From Pedobacter sp. MR2016-24 (GTDB lineage Bacteria; Bacteroidota; Bacteroidia; Sphingobacteriales; Sphingobacteriaceae): 64,000 nt of DNA. The stretch's first letter is position 1; each line of letters opens with the position of its first letter. The notes under the pieces are model-generated. The model made no database searches. It had not been told where the DNA came from and saw nothing but the letters and a program-made list of their open reading frames with translations. A program made the translations under genes and the position numbers. The stretch spans positions 372,001-436,000 of the forward strand of contig NZ_JAPIVO010000008.1 of NCBI RefSeq assembly GCF_026239655.1, written 5' to 3'. Of the stretch, positions 46,519-54,612 are shown piece after piece.

Positions 46519-47493
46519 TTAGTTTGTGTTTTTGGGGTGAATAGTTACTTTATTGCCTTTCATCTTGTAAGTCATGCCCGTTAAGTCTGACAATACATTG
46601 AGTACTTTATCTGCCGGTTCATTGTTGAAACTGAGCGTATATCGTTTGGAGTCCTGAGTACTATGGTCGAGCGTAACCTCCAGGTTATACCAGCGGGCGA
46701 TAGTCCTGGCAATCTCTTCATAAGATGCCTGCTCAAAATTCATGTGATTGCTGCGCCAGGCACTCACAGAATCTGCATTTGCTGGTCGAACCGAATGGGT
46801 GTCTTTCACTTTGTCATACACCAGCGATTGATTATGCGTCAATCCCCTGGCAACAAGCATTCGCTTGCCATCAGCCCTGGCATTAGCTTCAACTTTTACT
46901 TTTCCTGTAGAGACGATGACTTTAAGCCTGTCGTCTTCCGGATAAGCTTTAATATCAAATGAAGTGCCCAGAACTGTAGTCTGCAGTTTACCAGAGTGGA
47001 TAATGAAAGGTTTACTGACGTTACGGTGTACATGGAAAAATGCTTCTCCCGTTAATTTGACTTCGCGGTTATGCTGATCAAATTTTGAAGAGATGAAGAT
47101 GCTGGATCCAGAATTAAGAAATACCGTGGTACCATCTTTAAGCGTAACTTCTTTTTTCTCTCCATTGCGTGATCTGATCTCTGTATAGGTTTCGGGCTGT
47201 ACAGGTTTTGTGCCTGCTGTTCTTTTGATCAGCGTTATAGTTCCAATCAGCGCGATAAATACAGCTGCCACCTGAAGCCAGCGGAATTTAGTTTTAGCCG
47301 TTTTGCCGGACTCTCCCAGCATTGCACTGATGCGCGCGTCCAGATCGGCAAAGACCCTGGCTTCTTCTGCCGGGTTCAGCTTTTCTTTCTCCTGCGGAAA
47401 GCTGTCGAACCAGGACTCTACCAGCTGCCGTTCTTCGGCGCTCGCAGTACCTTCCTGGTATTTTTCAAATAGTGTTTTTAATCTCTCGTCCAC
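46519..47493 (-). CDS. FecR-family anti-sigma factor
   Basis: This 324-residue protein has a short cytoplasmic N-terminal domain (LKTLFEKYQEGTASAEERQLVESWF), one membrane helix (FRWLQVAAVFIALIGTITLI), a periplasmic FecR domain (about 115-215, KKEVTLKDGTTVFLNSGSSI, VKLTGEAFFHV) and a C-terminal DUF4974-like domain. It starts with GTG; an in-frame stop lies just upstream and no ATG is available. It would hold the ECF sigma factor encoded upstream until SusC binds its ligand. Confidence 0.93.
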   Translation of the reverse strand: MDERLKTLFEKYQEGTASAEERQLVESWFDSFPQEKEKLNPAEEARVFADLDARISAMLGESGKTAKTKFRWLQVAAVFIALIGTITLIKRTAGTKPVQPETYTEIRSRNGEKKEVTLKDGTTVFLNSGSSIFISSKFDQHNREVKLTGEAFFHVHRNVSKPFIIHSGKLQTTVLGTSFDIKAYPEDDRLKVIVSTGKVKVEANARADGKRMLVARGLTHNQSLVYDKVKDTHSVRPANADSVSAWRSNHMNFEQASYEEIARTIARWYNLEVTLDHSTQDSKRYTLSFNNEPADKVLNVLSDLTGMTYKMKGNKVTIHPKNTN

Positions 47494-47576
47494 AATGGTG
47501 CTTTATTACAGCACGCACTCAAACACAGAATGTCCTTTAAGGAATTGTTAACTTTATATTAGGTTTTGATACCTGA

Positions 47577-48167
47577 TTAATGCTTCATCATGAAAAATAG
47601 CATTGCGAGTATTTCAGGATGTGTTTCCCTCAGGATCAGCCTTAATGTCCTGAGTGCCTCAGAAATATTATTCCGCACGGTTTTCTCAGAAATGTTCAGC
47701 ATGTCAGCTATTTCCCCATTTTTCTTTCCTTCATTTTTGCTGAGGTGATAACATTTACGCGTTGTTTCCGGGAATTTCTCCACAATAAGATTGATCTGTT
47801 CATGCAGTTCGCGTGCTATTGTATTTTCTTCCGCGGAATAATCCAGTTGATTCAGACCTTCCAGCAGTAAACCTTCATTTTTAAGCTGTATATTTTTCCT
47901 GCGGTAAGCAGAGATGACATGGTTACGGGAGATGACATACAGATAAGGTTTGAAATCACGTATAGCAGGAAGCGATGCTCTTTTGAGCCAAAGCTCCATG
48001 AAGATTTCCTGTACTACGTCCTTGGCATCTTCCAGATCTGGCAAACGGAGATTTACAATCGCAAAAACACTTTTTTTATGTAACTGATAAAGTTCCTGAA
48101 ATGCAGCCGTATCTCCTTCACTGCTTCTTTGCAGCAAAACCTGCTGTGCTAAGTTTTTATCTGTCAT
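47577..48167 (-). CDS. ECF RNA polymerase sigma factor
   Basis: This 196-residue sigma factor has region 2 (FQELYQLHKKSVFAIVNLRL to DAKDVVQEIFMELWLKR and KPYLYVISRNHVISAYRRK) and region 4 (VEKFPETTRKCYHLSKNEGKKNGEIADMLNISEKTVRNNISEALRTLR). It resembles the sigma factors paired with FecR and SusC in Bacteroidota. The ATG at 48167 is preferred over a TTG 30 nt upstream, because the promoter-like element at 48195-48202 would otherwise overlap the coding region. It heads the GH92 utilisation locus. Confidence 0.94.
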   Translation of the reverse strand: MTDKNLAQQVLLQRSSEGDTAAFQELYQLHKKSVFAIVNLRLPDLEDAKDVVQEIFMELWLKRASLPAIRDFKPYLYVISRNHVISAYRRKNIQLKNEGLLLEGLNQLDYSAEENTIARELHEQINLIVEKFPETTRKCYHLSKNEGKKNGEIADMLNISEKTVRNNISEALRTLRLILRETHPEILAMLFFMMKH

Positions 48168-48194
48168 GATGATCCTTCCTTCCCTAAACCGCGT

Positions 48195-48202
48195 CAAAAT
48201 TA
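48195..48202 (-). promoter_or_regulatory. -7 element of the ECF sigma gene
   Basis: The minus strand reads TAATTTTG, a perfect TAnnTTTG element, 27 nt upstream of the sigma start codon. No clear TTTG partner is seen at the expected distance. Confidence 0.45.
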
Positions 48203-48258
48203 GACTAACTGTATATGCATGACATTAAGCCAATGTTAAGAAAAGGTACAATCCCTCT

Positions 48259-49503
48259 TTAAGGATCCATAGGTTCATCAAAATCTATCTGCAAAGCTGC
48301 CGCAAGCGGATAAAACTCTGCTTCATGATCTGACAGGCGTTTACCATTTTTATAAGGCAGATAACCCAGTTCCTGTTCACAGCGCGAAGGCATTATACTG
48401 GTGATATAATAACTCTGGGATTTTGCAGTGGAGGTAATACAGGGTTTATCCATTGGAAAACCATTCGTGAAAATTATCCTGGCACAATTGCGCAAGTTGG
48501 TTGTGGTATGCCTGGCATGTGGTTCAATCAAAATCACTTTTTCAGGAATATGCAAAGTTTGCATCAGGTATTTTTTCATCTCGATGGCCTCATTGTATTT
48601 GGTTTTAAATGGATGTACACATCCTCCCGAAACCATAATAAATGGTGCCAGCCCATTTTTGTACTGTAAAACGGCTAATCTGCAACGCAACATACCTCCC
48701 GCACTTAAAGCAACACCAGCCTCTTCAGGGCCTTCGCCTGGAACGAGAATTAACGTATATTTAAAATTGTCCCAATCGACCTTTTTTGCATATGCCAGGG
48801 CAGACTTATTTTCAGTTTCATTTAGCGGTTCGTAATCCGCAGCCTGGTAACGTTCATTGATATCGAGACTTGTGAGCGCAAATGATAAAAGGCTTGCATA
48901 AAAAGAATTTCCATTATGGGTATTGACTGACAGGCTTGCGTTCATGGCCAGTAACTCAGGATATCCTCTATCCAGCACATTAAAGCTGATGGAATCTATT
49001 TTAGCGTAGTTGGGTTTTTTACCTGCTGCATATACATCAATCATATGATTTACACAGCGGGCATCCTGCTCCCATGCTTTAAGTAACAACTGTTTATGAT
49101 CCATTGCCGCGTATAGATAGTAACAGCCTGAAGGAATCAGCTGATCTTTTACCAATTCTCCTAATTCGTTTTCTGGTTGATACAGCGCAACTAATCTCCC
49201 TCCCACTTCCTTAATTTCCGCTGGCGTAAACTTTGCCGCATCCGTGTAACAGCTTACAGTATTGCCGCAATTTTTGATGGCTGCCAATAGCTGAGCTTTT
49301 TTATCACGACCAATCATGGTCAGTATGCTATCCTCTTTTAAGAAGTGATTTAGCGCAGGTATTTCCTCAAATAAGGTGAGTAAATAGCAATTTTTAGACG
49401 CTGCATAATTATCCCCGCTGATCATTTTATAGCTGGCCCTTGGCTGCGCAAATCCATAGCTGGTAACGAATAAGAAGAAGAGTAATGAAGCGGTGTATTT
49501 CAT
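48259..49503 (-). CDS. exported YdcF/ElyC-like DUF218 protein
   Basis: This 414-residue protein has a signal sequence (YTASLLFFLFVTSYGFAQ), an N-terminal helical part of about 230 residues and a C-terminal DUF218 domain. The latter contains FKYTLILVPGEGPEEAG, APFIMVSGGCVHPFKT, EAIEMKKYLMQTLHIPEKVILIEPHARHTTTNLRNC and FPMDKPCITSTAKSQSYYI. DUF218 proteins (SanA, ElyC, YdcF) act in envelope homeostasis, but no reaction is established. The ATG at 49503 is chosen for the signal sequence; a longer frame to 49662 exists. A single gene between the sigma factor and the histidine kinase. Confidence 0.83.
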   Translation of the reverse strand: MKYTASLLFFLFVTSYGFAQPRASYKMISGDNYAASKNCYLLTLFEEIPALNHFLKEDSILTMIGRDKKAQLLAAIKNCGNTVSCYTDAAKFTPAEIKEVGGRLVALYQPENELGELVKDQLIPSGCYYLYAAMDHKQLLLKAWEQDARCVNHMIDVYAAGKKPNYAKIDSISFNVLDRGYPELLAMNASLSVNTHNGNSFYASLLSFALTSLDINERYQAADYEPLNETENKSALAYAKKVDWDNFKYTLILVPGEGPEEAGVALSAGGMLRCRLAVLQYKNGLAPFIMVSGGCVHPFKTKYNEAIEMKKYLMQTLHIPEKVILIEPHARHTTTNLRNCARIIFTNGFPMDKPCITSTAKSQSYYITSIMPSRCEQELGYLPYKNGKRLSDHEAEFYPLAAALQIDFDEPMDP

Positions 49504-49713
49504 AAGATGGATTTTAACGGACAAAGCAACTGACATCAGGTTAAGCCCAGATGAACAGGATATTAAATTTATTAGTTTATAAATGTAATTAAATTGAAAG
49601 ATCATACTGAATTCATGAAAGTAAAAAAGAAAAGAACAAAATGAATAGCACAATTGATGCATTTAAAAAAATAAAATGTTAAATTAGGTTTACGCGTATT
49701 TACCTGATATACA

Positions 49714-51231
49714 ATGGGAAAAGAAGAAAATTTGACAGATTATAGGGTTGGTTTTTTAAAAGGAGCTGATGAATGCACGAAAGTCATACGTTCAATTGAT
49801 TGGAATCAAACATCTTTAGGCGCTCCAAATAACTGGCCACAGAGTCTGAAAACAACTTTAAGTATCCTCTTATCTGCAAAAGTTCCAATGGCCTTATTCT
49901 GGGGTCCGGAGTACATACAATTTCATAATGATTCTTATGTTTCAGAATTGAGCTGGGAAACCAGGCATGAAGCAAAAATCGGGCAAGCTGCCGCGGATTC
50001 CCATACAAGGAACTGGCCATGTATAAAACCGCTGGTTGACCTGGTGATAGCTGATGGCGAAGGACTATATATTGAAGATTTAAGTTTCAATTTCTGCTAT
50101 AGTGCGGTAGTCGACGAAACGGACAGCGTTGCAGGAGTAATTATTACTTATCTGGACAGCAGCAGTAAAACCGGAGATGTTTCCAATGCCGAAGAACGTT
50201 TGCGGATGGCCAGTGATGCAACAGGAATAGGCAGCTGGGATATAGATCTGAACTGCAATTCGATTACCTATACCCCCACATTAATGGAATTACTGGGCAT
50301 GGACAGGGATGACAGGCTTACCCTGGAAGAAATTAATGCCCTTACGCACCCCAATGACAAATCAATCACTGATAGCGCTTTGATGTGCGCACTTGAAACT
50401 GGTTATTACCACTGTGAATCAAGAATAGTGTGGCTGGATGATTCTGTTCACTGGATGAGCTCTACAGGAAAAGTGATCTATGATGAATATGAATTTCCGA
50501 GCAGATTGCTGGGTACAACAGTTGATATCACAGAGAATAAAATAGAACAGATGGAAAAAAATGACTTTATCGCCATTGCCAGTCATGAACTGAAAACACC
50601 ACTGACTTCTATTAAAGCCTATGTACAGATGCTGAAATCGGGCCGACGCTTAGATGATCCGGACTATGTCATTAACCTGGCTACGCGTGCAGAATCACAG
50701 GTCAACAGGATGACAAAGCTGATTTACAGCTTTCTGGATATGTCGAGAATTGAATCCGGACATGTAGATCTGCAAATGGAGCCTTTTATGCTGGATGACC
50801 TGATCAGCGAAGTGGTCAAAGATTATATGATCCATACGAGCACACACGCCTTGCTTTTTAGTCCGGGAATCGCCGAAAAGATAGAGGGCGACAGATCCAG
50901 AATTGGTCAGGTAATTGATAATCTGGTCAGTAATGCCATCAAATATTCGCCTTTAAGTAAAATGGTGGAGATCAGTTCCATGACCGTGGGAGAGGAAGCT
51001 ATTGTTTCTATCAAAGATTATGGAATTGGAATTGACCATAAACACCAGTCCAAAGTATTTGAACGTTTTTACAGGGCAGACGACCAGAAAGCGAGAAATG
51101 CGGTTGGATTTGGCATCGGTCTTTATTTAAGTGCAGATATCATGAAAAGGCACAATGGGGGCATCTGGATTGAAAGTGCTCCTGGTGAAGGAACGACTTT
51201 TCATTTCAGCCTGCCCTTAAGCAGATCATAA
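49714..51231 (+). CDS. PAS-domain sensor histidine kinase
   Basis: This 505-residue cytoplasmic kinase has an N-terminal PAS/GAF-like region with the recurrent motif DWNQTSLGAPNNWPQSLKTTLSILL (seen in split form in many soluble kinases), then a PAS domain (about 160-280, MASDATGIGSWDIDL). The HisKA domain has phospho-acceptor H291 in ASHELKTPLTS, and the HATPase domain has N-box DNLVSNAIKYSP, G1 DYGIGID and G2 GFGIGLYLS. No membrane segment is seen, so the signal is probably intracellular. A receiver-only gene follows 82 bp downstream. Confidence 0.93.
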   Translation: MGKEENLTDYRVGFLKGADECTKVIRSIDWNQTSLGAPNNWPQSLKTTLSILLSAKVPMALFWGPEYIQFHNDSYVSELSWETRHEAKIGQAAADSHTRNWPCIKPLVDLVIADGEGLYIEDLSFNFCYSAVVDETDSVAGVIITYLDSSSKTGDVSNAEERLRMASDATGIGSWDIDLNCNSITYTPTLMELLGMDRDDRLTLEEINALTHPNDKSITDSALMCALETGYYHCESRIVWLDDSVHWMSSTGKVIYDEYEFPSRLLGTTVDITENKIEQMEKNDFIAIASHELKTPLTSIKAYVQMLKSGRRLDDPDYVINLATRAESQVNRMTKLIYSFLDMSRIESGHVDLQMEPFMLDDLISEVVKDYMIHTSTHALLFSPGIAEKIEGDRSRIGQVIDNLVSNAIKYSPLSKMVEISSMTVGEEAIVSIKDYGIGIDHKHQSKVFERFYRADDQKARNAVGFGIGLYLSADIMKRHNGGIWIESAPGEGTTFHFSLPLSRS

Positions 51232-51313
51232 CAAACCTCCTGTCAGAAAGAACTCAAGCGTAAAAACGTTCAACTTTATATCGTTTTTAATAAACAGTTC
51301 TTATATTTGAGTT

Positions 51314-51673
51314 ATGTCTAAACTGATACAAGTCATAGAAGATGACGAGGCGATTCGTGACGTCATAGAATATATCCTGCAACAATCTGAATTCGAGGTA
51401 AATGTTGCGGCAAATGCACGGGAGTTTAAAATAAATCTGTTCAATACTTTGCCTGATTTGATTTTAATGGATGTGAAATTACCTGATGGCGATGGGATAC
51501 AGCTATGCAAACAATTAAAGCAGAGCCTGGATACAAGACATATCCCGGTCATTATTATGTCGGCCCATGCGCCTGCTGAAGCCAGTAGCAAAGAAGCTTC
51601 TGCTGATGATTTTATCAGCAAACCTTTCGACCTGAACGAGCTTTTGAAAAGAATTGAGGCACAATTAGCTTAA
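51314..51673 (+). CDS. single-domain response regulator
   Basis: This 119-residue receiver has no output domain. Acidic residues D10/D11, phosphorylation site D53 (LILMDVKLPDG), S83 and K103 (ISKPFD) are all in place. It probably receives phosphate from the kinase encoded just upstream. A TATATTTG element ends 4 nt before the ATG, which could mean a very short or absent leader if it is a real promoter. It is a paralogue of the receiver gene at 54183-54557, aligning without gaps through K103. Confidence 0.92.
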   Translation: MSKLIQVIEDDEAIRDVIEYILQQSEFEVNVAANAREFKINLFNTLPDLILMDVKLPDGDGIQLCKQLKQSLDTRHIPVIIMSAHAPAEASSKEASADDFISKPFDLNELLKRIEAQLA

Positions 51674-51677
51674 ATAT

Positions 51678-52538
51678 TTATTCGACCAGGGTATTGAATT
51701 TGGATTCAATGTGATTCTTTGCCAGTTTCTGGAAATCTTCGGGAGAAGTGCCGGTTTGTTTTTTAAAAAACCGGCTGAAATATGGGCGATCCGTAAATCC
51801 CAAAGCATAGGCAACCTCCTTCAGCGTATGCTCACTATGGATGATCTGTCGCTTGGCCTCAAGAATAATCCTGTCATGAATCAGCTGCACCACTGTTTTG
51901 TCCAGTTTTTCTTTCAGGATCTGATTCAGCCGCTTTGAGCTGAGTCCGAGTTCACTGGCATAATATGCTGCATTTCGTTCCTGCTGGTAATTTTCTTCCA
52001 GCAAAATCATAAATTCATATACACGTTTCTGATTTACATCCTGTGTGGTAAAAACATGTTCCTTTATACGAATCAGTTTAAGCAGAAAGACTTTAAGCAA
52101 GGCCTTCAATATGACAAAACTATTGTGCTGTTGCTGGTATTCTTCAGCGAGCAGGTTATAGATTTTTGACAATTCAAGAGCAGTTCCGGCACTTAATGGT
52201 AAACAGGAAAATTCACCCTGTATGTTAAAAATCTTAAAGATGTCCAGATAAAACTCTTTGTCTCCCTCCTCCAGGAAATCTCTTTTAAAGGATAACAGAA
52301 TACCGTTTTTACCTGCCTTATTCAGCTGATGAACCCGATAAGGTGGTATCAGATAGATCCAGTCGCCCCTGCCCGGCTTGTCTTCCTCTTTAATAGTGTG
52401 TAATGGAAATTCATGCTGCAGCCACACAATTTCAAAGAAATCCTTTCTTCCCGGATCATTCAGATAACTTGGCGGACAATTTTCAAGGTTACGGATATAA
52501 ATAAGGGATTGTTCTAGTCCTAATGTCGTTTCTGCCAT
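51678..52538 (-). CDS. AraC-family regulator, probable RuMP operon regulator
   Basis: This 286-residue protein has an N-terminal cupin-type sensor (FEIVWLQHEFPLHTI, RGDWIYLIPPYRVHQL) and a C-terminal AraC DNA-binding domain (about 185-280, AAYYASELGLSSKRLNQIL and HTLKEVAYALGFTDRPYFSRFFKKQTGTSPEDFQ). The ATG at 52538 is preferred to a TTG five codons upstream. It is transcribed away from the phi-hps operon across a 254-bp gap that holds three phased repeats, the usual arrangement for a dedicated activator. The ligand is unknown; formaldehyde or a sugar phosphate would fit. Confidence 0.9.
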   Translation of the reverse strand: MAETTLGLEQSLIYIRNLENCPPSYLNDPGRKDFFEIVWLQHEFPLHTIKEEDKPGRGDWIYLIPPYRVHQLNKAGKNGILLSFKRDFLEEGDKEFYLDIFKIFNIQGEFSCLPLSAGTALELSKIYNLLAEEYQQQHNSFVILKALLKVFLLKLIRIKEHVFTTQDVNQKRVYEFMILLEENYQQERNAAYYASELGLSSKRLNQILKEKLDKTVVQLIHDRIILEAKRQIIHSEHTLKEVAYALGFTDRPYFSRFFKKQTGTSPEDFQKLAKNHIESKFNTLVE

Positions 52539-52709
52539 GCTGCTGCTTACCAAGATAAAATCTGAAATTCTTCCCGGATAACGGGCTGCTCAGGATTCAA
52601 ATATAAACCATAGCTGCATATTGGATCGGAAATTTTAGAAAAATGAATAACATTGCCGGTATAAATCACTATTTATGGCATTCCTGTGATCTTAACATTC
52701 GGCTGTTTC

Positions 52710-52738
52710 CACATAGTCCCACATAATGCGCACATAGT
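52710..52738 (+). promoter_or_regulatory. three phased direct repeats, probable AraC-type operator
   Basis: CACATAGT (52710), CACATAAT (52720) and CACATAGT (52731) recur at 10- and 11-bp spacing, so they lie on one face of the helix. The last copy ends 5 bp before the -33 element of the phi promoter, a position typical for a class II activator. Confidence 0.6.
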
Positions 52739-52743
52739 ATAAC

Positions 52744-52772
52744 GTTGCCCCTAACAGAAGCACATACCTTTG
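52744..52772 (+). promoter_or_regulatory. promoter of the phi-hps operon
   Basis: GTTG (52744-52747), a 17-nt spacer and TACCTTTG (52765-52772) match the Bacteroidota promoter; the -7 element is perfect. The phi start codon is 20 nt downstream. Confidence 0.65.
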
Positions 52773-52792
52773 ATGCAGATAAAAACAACGGT

Positions 52793-53377
52793 ATGGATAA
52801 CTCGAATAAGGAAGATCTTTCCGGCGCTTTGCAAACCAATATGCAAATGATCCTGGAAGAAAACAGAAAGCTGGCAGACCGGTTTGATTATCAGCAACTG
52901 GCAGCAGTCATTCCCCTGATACAAAAGGCAGAGCGGATTTTTGTTGCAGGTGCAGGCAGATCAGGTCTGGCCTTACGCAGTGCAGCCATGCGTTTAATGC
53001 ATTTTGGACTGAACGTATTTGTGGCTGGAGAAACGACTACTCCTGCGATCAGAAAAGGTGACCTGCTGATCGCCGCCTCCGGTTCCGGTACCACGAGTAC
53101 TATTGTGAAGGCTGCAGAAAAAACGGTAGCTGCAGGAGGACAGGTAGTGGCATTGTCTACCACGACAGATTCACCGCTGGCGAATCTTGCTGTACTGGTC
53201 TTAATTCTCCCTGCCGCGCAGAAACAGGATCATGGTAAAACCATTTCCGCTCAATACGCAGGAAGTCTTTTTGAACAGTCTGTATTATTATTTTCAGATG
53301 CGATTTTTCAAACGCTTTGGGGAATTGATAATGAGCCGGCAGAAGAAATGTGGAAAAGACACGCAAACCTCGAATAA
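52793..53377 (+). CDS. hxlB: 6-phospho-3-hexuloisomerase (PHI)
   Basis: This 194-residue SIS-domain isomerase converts 3-hexulose 6-phosphate to fructose 6-phosphate, the second step of the ribulose monophosphate pathway. The SIS fold shows IFVAGAGRSGLALRSAAMRLMHFGL, DLLIAASGSGTTSTIVKAAEKT, VVALSTTTDSPLANLA and the C-terminal AQYAGSLFEQSVLLFSDAIF that is typical of PHI. The ATG at 52793 fits the promoter just upstream; a TTG at 52745 would lie in the -33 element. The hps gene follows 40 bp downstream, which makes the assignment firm. Confidence 0.92.
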   Translation: MDNSNKEDLSGALQTNMQMILEENRKLADRFDYQQLAAVIPLIQKAERIFVAGAGRSGLALRSAAMRLMHFGLNVFVAGETTTPAIRKGDLLIAASGSGTTSTIVKAAEKTVAAGGQVVALSTTTDSPLANLAVLVLILPAAQKQDHGKTISAQYAGSLFEQSVLLFSDAIFQTLWGIDNEPAEEMWKRHANLE

Positions 53378-53417
53378 CAAACTTACAAACGAATAAATAT
53401 TAAATAACAATTATATT

Positions 53418-54050
53418 ATGGCAAAATTACAAGTTGCAATAGACTTATTAACTACAGAAGATGCTTTAGCTTTAGTTGCTAAAATAGCGCCTTATATTGA
53501 CATTATTGAATTGGGTACACCACTAATCAAAAACGCAGGTCTTTCCGTTGTTACCGCAATGAAAGAAGCTCATCCGGATAAACTGGTTTTCGCCGATCTT
53601 AAAACTATGGATGCTGGTGAATTAGAGGCTGATTTAGCTTTTAAAGCTGGTGCAGATTTAGTTACGGTATTAGGTGCTGCTGGTAATGCAACCATCGCTG
53701 GTGCAATCAAAGCTGGTAAAGCACATGGTAAAGGTGTTGTGGTAGATACAATTGGTGTGGCTGACCGTGTTAAACGTGCACAGGAAGTAACCGAATTAGG
53801 TGCTGAATTTGTAGAATTGCATGCTGGATTAGACGAGCAATGGGCTGAGGGATACTCTATCCAGGTATTGATCGACGAAGCTGCACGCGCAGGCGTTCCT
53901 GTTTCTATCGCTGGTGGTGTGAACATCAACAATGTACAGGCGGTAATTAAAGCAGGTGCAATAGTTGCTGTAGCTGGTGCTGCTATCTATGGTGCAGAAG
54001 ACCCTGCAGCGGCTGCAAAAGCATTGCGTGAAGCAATTGATGCTGCCTAA
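53418..54050 (+). CDS. hxlA: 3-hexulose-6-phosphate synthase (HPS)
   Basis: This 210-residue TIM-barrel enzyme of the orotidine-decarboxylase superfamily condenses formaldehyde with ribulose 5-phosphate. Characteristic segments are LQVAIDLLTTEDAL, DIIELGTPLIKNAG, VFADLKTMDAGELEADLAFKAGAD (metal and substrate Asp/Lys), VELHAGLDEQW and VSIAGGVN with a C-terminal phosphate-binding IVAVAGAAIYG. The length matches stand-alone HPS. Codons are strongly biased to GCT, GGT, AAA and TTA, unlike phi, which suggests heavy expression. It is closed by a terminator. Confidence 0.94.
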   Translation: MAKLQVAIDLLTTEDALALVAKIAPYIDIIELGTPLIKNAGLSVVTAMKEAHPDKLVFADLKTMDAGELEADLAFKAGADLVTVLGAAGNATIAGAIKAGKAHGKGVVVDTIGVADRVKRAQEVTELGAEFVELHAGLDEQWAEGYSIQVLIDEAARAGVPVSIAGGVNINNVQAVIKAGAIVAVAGAAIYGAEDPAAAAKALREAIDAA

Positions 54051-54068
54051 TTTTTTTAAGATTATAAG

Positions 54069-54102
54069 AAACGGAACAGTTGAAAAGCTGTTCCGTTTTT
54101 TT
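54069..54102 (+). terminator. rho-independent terminator of phi-hps
   Basis: AAACGGAACAG (54069-54079) pairs with CTGTTCCGTTT (54088-54098) and a run of T follows. Two further pairs would leave a GAAA tetraloop. Confidence 0.88.
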
Positions 54103-54182
54103 ATGTAGAACCGGTCTCATTTGACCCCATATTGGAACAATGTTTGCTGTAAATCCTGAATTAAAAAGCTAACCTATTCTAT

Positions 54183-54557
54183 ATGACCAAAAGAATACAT
54201 GTTCTTGAAGATGACAGTGATATCAGATTTATCATTGAATACTTGTTAAAGGATGAAGGATATGAACTGCAGCTTTCATCTTCGGTAAGTGAACTGAAAA
54301 ATAAATTGAGGGATGCTTTGCCGGACCTGTTTATTATTGATGTAATGCTGCCTGATGGAAATGGAATTGAGATCTGTGATGACCTTAAGAATGACATGTT
54401 CACCAAACATATTCCTGTTATTGTGATGTCTGCCAATCCAAGGAGTAAACAGATGAGTACGCAAGCCTGCGCGGATGACTACATTAGTAAACCTTTTGAC
54501 CTGGATGATGTACTTACCCGCATCAACAGATTACTGGTCAATAAAACAACTGCCTGA
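54183..54557 (+). CDS. single-domain response regulator
   Basis: This 124-residue receiver-only protein has D10/D11, phosphorylation site D53 (FIIDVMLPDG), S83 and K103 (ISKPFD). It aligns without gaps to the receiver at 51314-51673, which lies on the other side of the AraC/phi/hps block. No kinase gene adjoins it, so it may be phosphorylated by the same kinase or by another one. It has its own leader of about 80 bp after the hps terminator. Confidence 0.92.
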   Translation: MTKRIHVLEDDSDIRFIIEYLLKDEGYELQLSSSVSELKNKLRDALPDLFIIDVMLPDGNGIEICDDLKNDMFTKHIPVIVMSANPRSKQMSTQACADDYISKPFDLDDVLTRINRLLVNKTTA

Positions 54558-54567
54558 AAATAAGATT

Positions 54568-54591
54568 CCTGCATTTAAAATTAAATGCAGG
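54568..54591. terminator. hairpin between convergent receiver and lpxB genes
   Basis: CCTGCATTTAA (54568-54578) and TTAAATGCAGG (54581-54591) form an 11-bp perfect stem with a 2-nt loop. No strong T run follows on either strand, so terminator activity is uncertain. Confidence 0.5.
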
Positions 54592-54612
54592 TGTTCATGT
54601 TAATGCAGGGTA

